Shown one piece after another: positions 1 through 8,038 of a stretch of 64,000 bases of DNA (position 1 is the stretch's first letter; every line of letters starts with the position of its first letter). Source of the DNA: Chloroflexota bacterium (lineage in GTDB: Bacteria; Chloroflexota; Limnocylindria; Limnocylindrales; CSP1-4); NCBI GenBank assembly GCA_003169735.1, contig PNAP01000031.1, positions 1-64,000 on the forward strand, given 5' to 3'. Position numbers and translations under genes: made by a program. The notes beneath the pieces are model-generated. The model was not told the DNA's origin. It saw only the letters and a program-made list of their open reading frames with translations, and did no database searches.

Positions 1-665
1 ACGACGTACATCTGGTCTTCCTTGTCCGGGATCTGCCCTGTGCCGCGGACCGAATCGGTGTTGACGACGACCGGCGGCCAGATCTCGGTCATGCCGTGTT
101 CGCTCGTATGGATGCCGATGAAGAAGTCGATGAGCGCGCGTTGGAGGGCGGCACCAGCGCCGCGATAGATCGGGAAGCCGGAGCCGGCGACCTTGGCACC
201 AGCGGCCAGGTCGAACAGACCGAGCGCCTCACCGACCTCCCAGTGGGGCTTGCGGCCTTCGTGCGGCGCCGGCTCGCCCCAGGTTCGAACGATGACACTG
301 GCCGTCTCGTCGCCGACGGGCACGTCGGGGTCGGCCGGATTGGGGATGCGCAGCATCAAGTCGTCGAGCTGCGCCTGGATCCGGGCCGCGTTGGTGTCGG
401 CCGTGGCGATCTTCTCGCCGAGCGTGCGTGCCTCGGCCTTGAGGGCGTCGCCCTTGCCGCGGTCGCCGGCCTTCATGGCGGCGGCCACATCCGCGCTGCG
501 CGCCTTGAGATCGGCGCGCAGACCGTCAGCCGTTCCGGTCAGCTTGCGGCGGTCGGCGTCCAGGCGCAGGGCCTCGTCGACAAGTTTCGGGTCCTCGCCC
601 TTGTCGATGGCGCCCTGGCGGACGCGATCGGCGTCCTCCCGCAGCCGCTGAAGTCCGACGCTCAC
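1..665 (-). CDS. serS: Seryl-tRNA synthetase, N-terminal part (3' end beyond window)
   Basis: Charges tRNA-Ser with serine (class II aminoacyl-tRNA synthetase). About 221 residues are visible. The N-terminal region reads as the long two-helix coiled-coil tRNA-binding arm (charged and alanine-rich to about residue 100). It is followed by the catalytic-core entry with a PNPADPDVPVG-type motif and GFPIYRGAGAALQRALIDFF, a typical SerRS motif 1 region. The start is GTG at 665, overlapping the lysK stop in GTGA, with an AGGAGGG ribosome-binding site upstream. The gene runs off the left edge, so motifs 2 and 3 are not visible. It is the last gene seen of a greA-lysK-serS run. Confidence 0.93.
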   Translation of the reverse strand, partial: MSVGLQRLREDADRVRQGAIDKGEDPKLVDEALRLDADRRKLTGTADGLRADLKARSADVAAAMKAGDRGKGDALKAEARTLGEKIATADTNAARIQAQLDDLMLRIPNPADPDVPVGDETASVIVRTWGEPAPHEGRKPHWEVGEALGLFDLAAGAKVAGSGFPIYRGAGAALQRALIDFFIGIHTSEHGMTEIWPPVVVNTDSVRGTGQIPDKEDQMYV

Positions 666-2254
666 GTCCTCTGCCCTCCTGCCGCGCTCCTCAGACGTTC
701 GACCACGAAGGCATGCTCGAGACTGGCCAACAGCCAGCCTGCGCGGGGCCCGTTGGCACGGCCGAGGAAGGCAGCGTAGATCGCGGCGAACGCATAGCCC
801 GACGCCATATCAGCAGCTTTGGCGGTGCGAAAGATGAGGTCTTGCCACGCGTCGCCCGAAGCCGGACGCTCCCCGTCGGCGGCATCGGCGAGCGTCGCCA
901 TGTAGGCGCGTTGCGGCGGATCCAACTCGGCGACCGACGAGGGCACCTCCGACTGGACCTCGACGCGGTAGCGATCCGGAGCGAAGGCCGCCAGCCAGCG
1001 GCGGCAGATCTCCACCCGCTCCCGCAGGATCTCGGTCTCGCGCTCATCGAGCGGCGAACCCTTCTCGGCCGCCAAGCGCGCCTCGACGTCCACGCCGGGC
1101 ACCTGGATGAGCAGCGCCAGGTGGCGGAACGGCGGTCGGAATCGAGCGCCTTCCACGGCCGCATCGGCGGCCGCATCGACGAGGCTCGCCCGGAAGATGC
1201 GGTCCGGGTCAGGCGGCAGCTCACCGCGCACCGGCAACCCGGCAGTGGCGGCTGCGATGCGGTCGAACTCGTCGAACAACCCCGGGATGGTGTCGCCCTC
1301 TGGATCGAAGTCGAGCGCCCGCCGGGGCTTGCTGCGCAGGAACAGGAAGCGGATCAGCTCGGGCGGCAGCAGGGCGGCCATGTCGTGGGCCGAGACGCCC
1401 AGGCCTTTGCTGGTGCTCATCTTCTTGCCACCGATGTTGAGGAACTCGTAGCTCACGTTGAGCGGCGGCTCGCGGTCGAAGACATCGCGCGCGATGGCAT
1501 CGCTCCGTTCGCGCGAGCCACCGGCCGTGGCAAGGTCCTTGCCGCAGCCCTCGATGGTCACCCCGAACAGGCTCCACTTGGCAGCCCAGTCGACGTTCCA
1601 CTTGAGTTTGGCGCGTCCCTTGAAAGGGATGACGCGGCCGCTGTGCCCGCAGCCCTTCGCCCAGTCGACCAGGTCCGGCCGGCAGCTGTAGGCGACGGTG
1701 TGGCCGTTCCAGTCGGTCGCGAGGGTCGTGCCCGATCGCCCGCAGACCTCGCAGATGATGGAGATGGGCAGCCAGTCTTCGCGCTTCTCGACATGGCTGA
1801 CGCGTCGGTAGATGTCACGCACGAGGTCGGCGCGGTCGAGAGCGACGCGGATGTACGGATCGACGCTCCCGTCCGCGTAGCGTTCGCTCATCCAGTAGAT
1901 CTCCGGCGCGACGCCGAGTGGCGCGAAGGTGGCCATGAACAGCTCACCTACGAAGTGGCGCGCGTAGCTGGCCGCGCCGCTGCCCTCCGGTGCCGGCACC
2001 ATCGCCAGCGGCATCCCCATGTACCGCTCGACCGAATCACCGGTCAGATGGGCCGCGGCGTCCATCGGGTCGAGATCGTCGACGCCGTACAGGAAGCGCG
2101 TCTCGACGCCGCGTTCACGCAGCGCGCGCACGATCGCGTCGTGCAGCACGACGCCGCGCAGGCTGCCCACGTGGACCGTGCCCGACGGCGTCTTGGAATC
2201 GTTGACGACCTGCGGCCCCTCCGCGGCGGCCGCGATCTCGTCGGCCCAGTACAT
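662..2254 (-). CDS. lysK: Class I lysyl-tRNA synthetase
   Basis: Attaches lysine to tRNA-Lys using the class I Rossmann fold (archaeal/spirochaete type), not the usual bacterial class II LysS. Seen in the 530-residue product: KTPSGTVHVGS near residue 21 (the HIGH-like motif with its lead-in), KKMSTSKG near 277-284 (KMSKS loop), and two Cys pairs around 168-171 and 191-202 that look like the family's zinc knuckle. Length suits the family. It starts at ATG 2254, 11 nt after the greA stop, and overlaps serS by 4 nt, so the three genes are probably co-transcribed. No class II LysS is in the window to compare. Confidence 0.93.
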   Translation of the reverse strand: MYWADEIAAAAEGPQVVNDSKTPSGTVHVGSLRGVVLHDAIVRALRERGVETRFLYGVDDLDPMDAAAHLTGDSVERYMGMPLAMVPAPEGSGAASYARHFVGELFMATFAPLGVAPEIYWMSERYADGSVDPYIRVALDRADLVRDIYRRVSHVEKREDWLPISIICEVCGRSGTTLATDWNGHTVAYSCRPDLVDWAKGCGHSGRVIPFKGRAKLKWNVDWAAKWSLFGVTIEGCGKDLATAGGSRERSDAIARDVFDREPPLNVSYEFLNIGGKKMSTSKGLGVSAHDMAALLPPELIRFLFLRSKPRRALDFDPEGDTIPGLFDEFDRIAAATAGLPVRGELPPDPDRIFRASLVDAAADAAVEGARFRPPFRHLALLIQVPGVDVEARLAAEKGSPLDERETEILRERVEICRRWLAAFAPDRYRVEVQSEVPSSVAELDPPQRAYMATLADAADGERPASGDAWQDLIFRTAKAADMASGYAFAAIYAAFLGRANGPRAGWLLASLEHAFVVERLRSAAGGQRT

Positions 2255-2265
2255 CGGAAGCGGCG

Positions 2266-2730
2266 TCAGCTGATGCTGACGATCTTGTAGACCGAGTCGC
2301 CGGCGGGGACCGAAACGGTGATCTTGTCGCCCTTCTTGCGGCCAAGGAGCGCGCGGCCGACGGGCGACTCGTTGGAGATGCGTCCCTCGAGCGGCGCCGC
2401 CTCGGCCGAGCCGACGATGGTGTAGCGCTCTGACCCGGACGCGCCCTCGATGTCGACGGTCGAGCCGATCTGGACATGGGTCGTCGAGTGGTGCTCGTCG
2501 ATGATGACCGCGTTCTTGATGAGCGCCGACAGGGTCTGGATACGGCCCTCCACGAACGCCTGCTCGTTCTTGGCGTCCTCGTACTCGGCGTTCTCCGTCA
2601 CGTCGCCGTGTTCCTTGGCTTCGTGGATGCGGCCGGCGACCTCGGCGCGGCGGATGTTGACCAGTTCGTCGAGCTCATCGCGCAGCTTCTGGAGGCCGTC
2701 GGCAGAAAGATAGGCGGGTTTGTTGTTCAT
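2266..2730 (-). CDS. greA: Transcription elongation factor GreA
   Basis: Rescues backtracked RNA polymerase by stimulating transcript cleavage. The 154-residue product has the usual GreA length and layout. The N-terminal coiled coil contains the family hallmark HGDVTENAEYEDAKNEQ, whose acidic tip residues enter the polymerase secondary channel. A C-terminal FKBP-like domain ends in GRALLGRKKGD. ATG 2730 is chosen because the GreA family starts with a short lead-in to the YLSADGLQKL helix; the reading frame is open upstream but unlike the family. It follows argR but has its own promoter-like element and leader. Confidence 0.95.
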   Translation of the reverse strand: MNNKPAYLSADGLQKLRDELDELVNIRRAEVAGRIHEAKEHGDVTENAEYEDAKNEQAFVEGRIQTLSALIKNAVIIDEHHSTTHVQIGSTVDIEGASGSERYTIVGSAEAAPLEGRISNESPVGRALLGRKKGDKITVSVPAGDSVYKIVSIS

Positions 2731-2859
2731 CGGGTGCTCTCGTAGGCTTGGACTGAACGCTTCGTTGGGCAGAGATCCGGTCGTCTGGTCCCAGCGAGAC
2801 GGCAAGGACCCCCGCGCGCGCCGTGGCGGACGGGGGACCAACCGGAGGCGCGGATTGTA
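2731..2859 (-). promoter_or_regulatory. greA promoter and GC-rich leader
   Basis: On the minus strand a good -10 box, TACAAT, lies at 2859-2854 just after the argR stop. This would give a leader of roughly 115 nt before the greA ATG at 2730. The leader contains an imperfect hairpin: 2807-2815 (GGACCCCCG) against 2831-2839 (CGGGGGACC), 8 of 9 pairs. No U-tract follows the stem, so I do not call it a terminator. A clear -35 is not seen. Confidence 0.4.
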
Positions 2860-2866
2860 GCACCGC

Positions 2867-3331
2867 CTACCCGGCGAGCCGGTCGAGGCGCTTGCGGACG
2901 CGGACCAGCGAGACCCGGTCGGCGAACGCCACGAAGAGCGTGTCGTCGCCGGCGATCGAGCCGATGACCTCCGACCAGCGAGCACGGTCGAGCGCCGCGG
3001 CGATGGCATGGGCGCTGCCCGGGATGGTCCGGATGACGAGGAGCAGCCCAGCCTGACGGATCTCGATGGGCAGGTCGTGCAGGACCTGGCCGAGACGGTC
3101 CTCGCCGGACACTTCGCGGTCGTCGAGGCGCAGCGGCAACGCGTATGACTGGACGCCGGCGCGTCCGACCTTGACCAGGCCGAGCTCGGCGACGTCGCGG
3201 CTGACGGTCGCCTGGGTGGCGCGGAAGCCGCGTTCTCGGAGCGCGGCGACGAGTTCCTGCTGGGTCCGGATCGGGCGCTGCTCGAGCAGGTCGCGGACCG
3301 CCTGCTGCCGCAGCTGCTTCATCAGCTCCAT
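2867..3331 (-). CDS. argR: Arginine repressor ArgR
   Basis: Arginine-sensing transcriptional regulator of arginine metabolism. The 154-residue product has the N-terminal winged helix (TQQELVAALRERGFRATQAT then VSRDVAELGLVKV, the ArgR recognition-helix signature). The C-terminal hexamerisation and arginine-binding domain ends in GSIAGDDTLFVAFAD; the GDDT-type loop binds arginine in the family. The start at ATG 3331 gives a family-like N-terminus and leaves 11 nt to the uppP stop, so it is probably read from the hppA-uppP transcript. No arginine biosynthesis genes are in the window. Confidence 0.93.
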   Translation of the reverse strand: MELMKQLRQQAVRDLLEQRPIRTQQELVAALRERGFRATQATVSRDVAELGLVKVGRAGVQSYALPLRLDDREVSGEDRLGQVLHDLPIEIRQAGLLLVIRTIPGSAHAIAAALDRARWSEVIGSIAGDDTLFVAFADRVSLVRVRKRLDRLAG

Positions 3332-3342
3332 CGACGGCCGCG

Positions 3343-4176
3343 CTAATGCGTGATGACGAAGACGACCACCAGTGCAGCGAGGCCGAGGCGGTAGATGACG
3401 AACACGTCGGTGTTGGAGCGCCGCAGGTAGGAGAGCAGGACGCTGATGGCGGCGAGCCCGGCCAGCAGGGCAGCCACCATGCCGGCGAGGAGCGGCACGA
3501 GGTCGACGCCGGCGAACCCTCCGGAGAAGACGACGCGGCTCTCCCACAGCCCGGCGCCCGCGATGATGGGCACAGCCATCAGGAACGCGAAGCGAGCTGC
3601 GGCCGCGCGCTCCAGCCCGATGAACAGGCCGGCGGCGATGGTGATGCCCGAGCGGCTGATGCCGGCGAAGAGCGCGCCCGCCTGGGCAACACCGATGATG
3701 ACCGCGTCGCGCACTCGCAGGTCGTCCAGCGTCCGACGATGGGTACTCCACCGATCCGCCGCCCACAGCAGCGTCGCGCCGGCGGCAAGCAGGATGGCCA
3801 CGAAGATGAGGTTCTTGGGATCGTGGAAGAACGTGTCGAAGAAGTTCTCGAGCGCGGCGCCGAGGATGGCGCCCGGCAGCATCGAGATGAAGATCAGCCA
3901 GGCGAGCCGCCGCTCCTGATAGCCGCTCACGCGGCGCTCTCGGATCGAATCGATCCAGGCGCGCAGCAGGCCGACCAGGTCGCGCCAGAAGTAGATGATC
4001 AGCGCCACGAGCGTGCCCATATGGAGCATCACGTCGAACGCCGTCGTGTTCAGGAACGGGTCATTCCAGCCGAGAACGCGCGGGACGATGATGAGGTGCG
4101 CCGAGGATGAGATGGGCAGGAACTCGGTCAGACCCTGGACCACGCCCAGCACGATCGCCTTGAAGAGCAGGTCCAT
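3343..4176 (-). CDS. uppP: Undecaprenyl-diphosphatase UppP (BacA)
   Basis: Membrane enzyme that dephosphorylates undecaprenyl pyrophosphate to recycle the lipid carrier of peptidoglycan synthesis. The 277-residue polytopic protein starts with the family signature: GVVQGLTEFLPISSSAHL near residues 12-29, containing the catalytic Glu and Ser-rich loop. The second re-entrant repeat GISRSGITIAAGLFIG lies in the C-terminal half with the family's conserved Arg-Ser. It lies 21 nt after hppA and 11 nt before argR in one minus-strand run. Both upstream genes handle pyrophosphate bonds at the membrane, which may be coincidence. Confidence 0.95.
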   Translation of the reverse strand: MDLLFKAIVLGVVQGLTEFLPISSSAHLIIVPRVLGWNDPFLNTTAFDVMLHMGTLVALIIYFWRDLVGLLRAWIDSIRERRVSGYQERRLAWLIFISMLPGAILGAALENFFDTFFHDPKNLIFVAILLAAGATLLWAADRWSTHRRTLDDLRVRDAVIIGVAQAGALFAGISRSGITIAAGLFIGLERAAAARFAFLMAVPIIAGAGLWESRVVFSGGFAGVDLVPLLAGMVAALLAGLAAISVLLSYLRRSNTDVFVIYRLGLAALVVVFVITH

Positions 4177-4197
4177 ATCGTCGGTGCCCTCCCGGAC

Positions 4198-6447
4198 CTA
4201 GCGGATGAACAGCGGCGCGAGTACCAGCGTGATGGTCGCCAGCAACTTCACGAGCACATGCAACGACGGCCCGGCGGTGTCCTTGAATGGGTCACCGACA
4301 GTGTCGCCGACGACGCCGGCGGCGTGGGCATCGGTGCGCTTGCCGAGCACGTTGCCCGCAGCATCAAGCAAATGGCCCGACTCGATGTACTTCTTGGCGT
4401 TGTCCCATGCCCCGCCCGAGTTGTTGAGGAAGGTGGCGAGCAGGACCCCGGCGATGGTGCCGACCATCAGGAAGCCGGCGATCGCCTGGTAGCCGAGCAG
4501 CACTCCGACGATGATCGGCGTCGCCACGGCGACCACGCCGGGCAGGATCATCTCGCGCAGGGCCGCTCGCGTGGTGATGTCGACGACGCGGGCGTAATCC
4601 GGGCGCTGCGTGTAATCCATGATGCCGGGCATCTCGCGGAACTGGCGGCGCACCTCGACGATGATCGCCTGGGCCGTCTTGCCGACCGCGCGGATGGCCA
4701 GCGAGCTGAAGAAGTAGGCGAGCATCGCGCCGATGAGCGCGGCCACGAAGACGCTGACGCTGGCGAGGTTGACGGAGGTCAGCAGCGTCGAGACGCCGTT
4801 GGCATCGACCGCCGGGCGCGTTCCGGCCGCGATCTGGTTGCCGAGGATCAGGTTGACCTTGTCGATGTAGGCGTTGAAGAGGAGGAACGCGGCGAGGCTC
4901 GCGGACGCGATGGCGTAGCCCTTGGTGAGCGCCTTGGTCGTGTTGCCAACAGCATCCAAGCGGTCGGTGATCTCGCGAGCGCCGGCCTCCGCCTTGGAGA
5001 ACTCGGCGATGCCGCCGGCGTTGTCGGTGATCGGCCCGAAGGTATCCATTGCCAGGATGTAGGCCGTGGTCATGAGCATGCCCATCGTCGCGACCGCGGT
5101 GCCGAAGATGCCACCGACGTTGTCGCCGTTCGAGTTGACGATACCGGCCTGGTCGCCGAGCCAGTGGCTGGCGAGGAGCGCGATGCCGATGGTGATGGCG
5201 GTCACGAAGGTCGTTTCGAAGCCGACCGCGGTGCCGGCGATGATATTTGTCGCTGGGCCGGTCTTCGACGCTTCGGCGATCTCCCGGACCGGCCGGAATG
5301 TTCCCGCCGTGTAGTACTGCGTGATGTAGACGAAAGCTACGCTGGTCGCGAGGCCGACGACGCCGGCAAAGAAGAACCAGACCCACGCCGGCAGGCCGTT
5401 GGCGCCGAGCTGCCCGCCCGTGTTCATCATCACGTAGGTGCTGATGCCGAGACCGATGACGGCGAAGAAGGTCGTCGCCCAGTAGCCGCGGTTGAGGATG
5501 TTCATCGGGTTCTCGTCTTCCCTGCCGCGGATGAAGAACGCGACGGAGAGGATGGTGCCGAGCAGGCCGAAGGCGCGGACGACGAGCGGGAAGAAGATCC
5601 AGGCGGTCGGATTCGGCCAGCCGGAGGCGACCGCGATGCCGTAGACGGCGACGCCCAGGATCATCGCGCCGATGTTCTCGGCAGCGGTCGACTCGAAGAG
5701 GTCAGCGCCGCGGCCCGCGCAGTCGCCGACGTTGTCACCGACGAGGTCAGCGATGACCCCGGCGTTGCGTGGGTCATCCTCCGGGATGCCCGCCTCGACC
5801 TTGCCGACGAGGTCCGATCCGACGTCCGCGGCCTTGGTATAGATGCCGCCGCCGAGTTGGGCGAAGAGGGCCACGAACGAGGCGCCGAAGCCGAAGCCGA
5901 CGATCAGGAACGGCGCGTCATGGGTCGCCTGGCCGCCGGCCAGACCGCCGTACGCCGCGAAGATCGACCAGACGCCGAGCAGCGACAGGGCGACGACGAG
6001 GAAGCCCGAGACCGCGCCGCCGCGCATCGCGACCTGGACCGCGCCGACGAGGCTGTGGCGAGCCGCGGCCGCGGTGCGCAGGTTGGCCTTGACGCTGATG
6101 AACATGCCGATGATGCCCGACGCCATCGAGCACGCCGCACCGACCAGGAAGGCGATGCCCGTCCGGATCCCGAGATCGAGGCCGAAGACGTTGGTATCGG
6201 CGACGGCTTTGCCTTCGACGAGCGTGATGACCGCCGCGATGATGACCGCGCCGAAGATGGCAAGGATGCCGATGGTGGTGTACTGGCGACGGATGAAGGC
6301 CACGGCGCCCTCGTAGATGGTCGCCGCGACGTCCTGCATCGCCTGGGTGCCCTTGTCGCGCGAGATGACATCGCGGGCGAGATACAGGGCGAACAGGACG
6401 GCGGCGATGCCGGCCACGGGGATGATGAGGTTGATCGTGTCTCCCAC
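4198..6447 (-). CDS. hppA: K+-independent proton-pumping membrane pyrophosphatase
   Basis: Hydrolyses pyrophosphate and pumps H+ across the membrane. The 749-residue protein has about 16 membrane segments. It contains the DVGSDLVGKVEAGIPEDDPR and DNVGDCAGRGADLFES substrate and metal motifs, and a second acidic motif (DTVGDPFKDTAGPS) near the C-terminus. The diagnostic loop reads GNTTKALTKGYAI. Family knowledge: Lys in place of Ala here marks the K+-independent, H+-pumping subfamily and excludes Na+-pumping types. Start is GTG 6447 with a strong AGGAGG site 10 nt upstream. It leads the hppA-uppP-argR run and has a structured leader. Confidence 0.95.
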   Translation of the reverse strand: MGDTINLIIPVAGIAAVLFALYLARDVISRDKGTQAMQDVAATIYEGAVAFIRRQYTTIGILAIFGAVIIAAVITLVEGKAVADTNVFGLDLGIRTGIAFLVGAACSMASGIIGMFISVKANLRTAAAARHSLVGAVQVAMRGGAVSGFLVVALSLLGVWSIFAAYGGLAGGQATHDAPFLIVGFGFGASFVALFAQLGGGIYTKAADVGSDLVGKVEAGIPEDDPRNAGVIADLVGDNVGDCAGRGADLFESTAAENIGAMILGVAVYGIAVASGWPNPTAWIFFPLVVRAFGLLGTILSVAFFIRGREDENPMNILNRGYWATTFFAVIGLGISTYVMMNTGGQLGANGLPAWVWFFFAGVVGLATSVAFVYITQYYTAGTFRPVREIAEASKTGPATNIIAGTAVGFETTFVTAITIGIALLASHWLGDQAGIVNSNGDNVGGIFGTAVATMGMLMTTAYILAMDTFGPITDNAGGIAEFSKAEAGAREITDRLDAVGNTTKALTKGYAIASASLAAFLLFNAYIDKVNLILGNQIAAGTRPAVDANGVSTLLTSVNLASVSVFVAALIGAMLAYFFSSLAIRAVGKTAQAIIVEVRRQFREMPGIMDYTQRPDYARVVDITTRAALREMILPGVVAVATPIIVGVLLGYQAIAGFLMVGTIAGVLLATFLNNSGGAWDNAKKYIESGHLLDAAGNVLGKRTDAHAAGVVGDTVGDPFKDTAGPSLHVLVKLLATITLVLAPLFIR

Positions 6448-6513
6448 GGTCGTCGGTCAGCCTCCTGAGGTACATGCCTGGTGCTGGGGATTTGGGCGTC
6501 CAGACAAGGAAAG

Positions 6514-6587
6514 AGCCCCGGGAGGGTCCGGGGCTGCATCGGTTGCAGGCGACGACGAGTGTAGCAAGCGCCGGTTCGATGGGTCAA
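6514..6587 (-). promoter_or_regulatory. hppA promoter and leader attenuator-like hairpin
   Basis: Minus-strand promoter: -35 TTGACC at 6587-6582, 18-bp spacer, -10 TACACT at 6563-6558. This predicts a leader of about 100 nt to the GTG at 6447. In that leader, 6514-6521 and 6528-6535 form a perfect 8-bp stem (AGCCCCGG/CCGGGGCT, 6-nt loop). On the minus strand it is followed at once by the pyrimidine-rich CTCTTTCCTTGTCT. A GC stem plus T-rich tail inside a 5' leader is the form of a transcription attenuator. No ligand or ribosome-mediated switch can be named from sequence alone. Confidence 0.5.
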
Positions 6588-6691
6588 ACGCGGCGTACCG
6601 GCGCGGTGTGCTGCGGTGCGGTTTGCTCGACGTCAACGCAGTCTGGGGCTCACCGTCGCGCGCCATCCGCCCGCCCCTATCATTGCCAACC

Positions 6692-7324
6692 GTGACGAGG
6701 CGGCATTTCGGCTTCCTGGTGGAAGTCCTCGAGGCGCTGCTGCTTACCATCGTGGTCTTCTTCGTCATCCAGACATTCATCGCCCAGCCGTTCCGCGTCG
6801 AGCAGGGCTCCATGGAGACCACGCTGCACGAGGGCCAGTACATCCTCATCGACAAGGTGACGCCGCTGTTCGACGGGTATTCGCGCGGCGACATCATCGT
6901 CTTCCGGCCGCCGGCCAGCGCCAACGAACCCGACGACACGCCGTTCATCAAGCGCGTCATCGGCGAGCCGGGTGACCAGATCGCCATCCACGATGGCAAG
7001 GTCTGGGTCAACGGCGTCGCCCTGGACGAGTCGAGTTACGTCTACGACGGCGAGCCGACCTACCCGACCGACCCGGCGCTGTCGAGCTGGACGGTCCCGG
7101 CCGGATCGCTCTTCGTGCTCGGTGATCACCGTGACGACTCGACCGATTCGCGGACGGCACGGCTGGGCCTGATCCCCATCGACCATGTCATCGGGCGGGC
7201 GGTGCTCCGCTACTGGCCACTCTCGAGCGTCGCACTCATCCAGCCCCCGACCTATACGCCGATCCCGGTCGCGGCTGCCGGCATCCCGGACGCGGCAAGC
7301 GCCCCGTTTGCCGGTACTCCCTGA
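6692..7324 (+). CDS. lepB: Type I signal peptidase
   Basis: Cleaves signal peptides of exported proteins at the membrane. The 210-residue product has one N-terminal membrane anchor (about residues 10-30). The catalytic Ser box follows in RVEQGSMETTLHEGQ, then the Lys box in FIKRVIGEPGD, and LFVLGDHRDDSTDSR (box E). Start is GTG 6692: TATCAT at 6678-6683 lies 8 nt upstream with no Shine-Dalgarno, so translation is probably leaderless. It is divergent from hppA and followed after 3 nt by a membrane-protein gene. The C-terminal tail past residue 185 is Pro/Ala-rich and not catalytic. Confidence 0.93.
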   Translation: MTRRHFGFLVEVLEALLLTIVVFFVIQTFIAQPFRVEQGSMETTLHEGQYILIDKVTPLFDGYSRGDIIVFRPPASANEPDDTPFIKRVIGEPGDQIAIHDGKVWVNGVALDESSYVYDGEPTYPTDPALSSWTVPAGSLFVLGDHRDDSTDSRTARLGLIPIDHVIGRAVLRYWPLSSVALIQPPTYTPIPVAAAGIPDAASAPFAGTP

Positions 7325-7327
7325 GGT

Positions 7328-8038
7328 ATGGATCCGCTCGCCCTGGCCGCTCCCGCCGCGGTCGTGGGCGGCAGTCTCCTGGTCGTTGGCGCGAGGCGGC
7401 GGATCGCGTTCCTGGCCGGCGTCATGGTCGTCGGCCTGCTGGTGCCGCTCTGCGGGCGGACGCTCCCGACCACCGCCGGCTGGGGGTTCGCGGCGGGCGC
7501 TGACCTCGTCGCGACGCTGCTCGGTGGGCTCATCCTGCTCATCGGTTTCCGGCCGATCGGCGCGCGTCTCGCGGTCGGCCGATGGTGGATCACCACGCTG
7601 TGGCTCGTGGCCGTGGCCGCCGCGGCCGTCATCGGCGTGTGGGCGTGGCCGCAGGTGGCCGACTGGCTCGATCCCGGCCGTGTGGTGCCGCCGCGGGCAC
7701 CGAACGCGAGCGATCTGGACGCGCTGATCGATCCGCTGCGCTGGACGCTCGGTGCCGGGATGGCGGTGATGGTGGCGGCCGTCCGACAGATGTTGGCCCC
7801 CGAGGCCACGCGGCTGGCGGCCGGCGCTGCGCTCGGAGCGTGCGGTGCGTGGCTGATCGGCATCGCCATCGCCAGTCCGCTGCCGGATCTCTCGCTCGTG
7901 GCGCTGTCACTGGTGCTGCCCCTGGCCACGGCCGCAGCGGCATGGCGGACGGTCGGCTCCGCCGAAACGGTCGAAGAGCCAACGGTGCCCGAGGTGCCCG
8001 ACGGGCCCGCCGCCGTCGGCTCGGTCGAGCCCGCGTGA
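7328..8038 (+). CDS. Polytopic membrane protein, function unknown
   Basis: 236 residues, alanine/leucine/valine-rich, with about six predicted membrane segments. A short acidic C-terminal tail ends in an Ala/Pro/Glu-rich stretch. I recognise no family motif. It starts 3 nt after lepB and its stop overlaps the next gene in GTGA, so lepB and the two membrane proteins form one transcription unit. Because its neighbour resembles proton-conducting antiporter-like subunits, it could be a small partner subunit. That is inference from position only. Confidence 0.6.
   Translation: MDPLALAAPAAVVGGSLLVVGARRRIAFLAGVMVVGLLVPLCGRTLPTTAGWGFAAGADLVATLLGGLILLIGFRPIGARLAVGRWWITTLWLVAVAAAAVIGVWAWPQVADWLDPGRVVPPRAPNASDLDALIDPLRWTLGAGMAVMVAAVRQMLAPEATRLAAGAALGACGAWLIGIAIASPLPDLSLVALSLVLPLATAAAAWRTVGSAETVEEPTVPEVPDGPAAVGSVEPA

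Noticed and set aside
4258..6468. Long plus-strand open frame (about 736 codons) opposite hppA, and similar long antisense frames elsewhere
   Set aside because: High-GC codon bias keeps antisense frames open. The products are Arg/Asp/His-rich with no motif, and the minus strand encodes full hppA.
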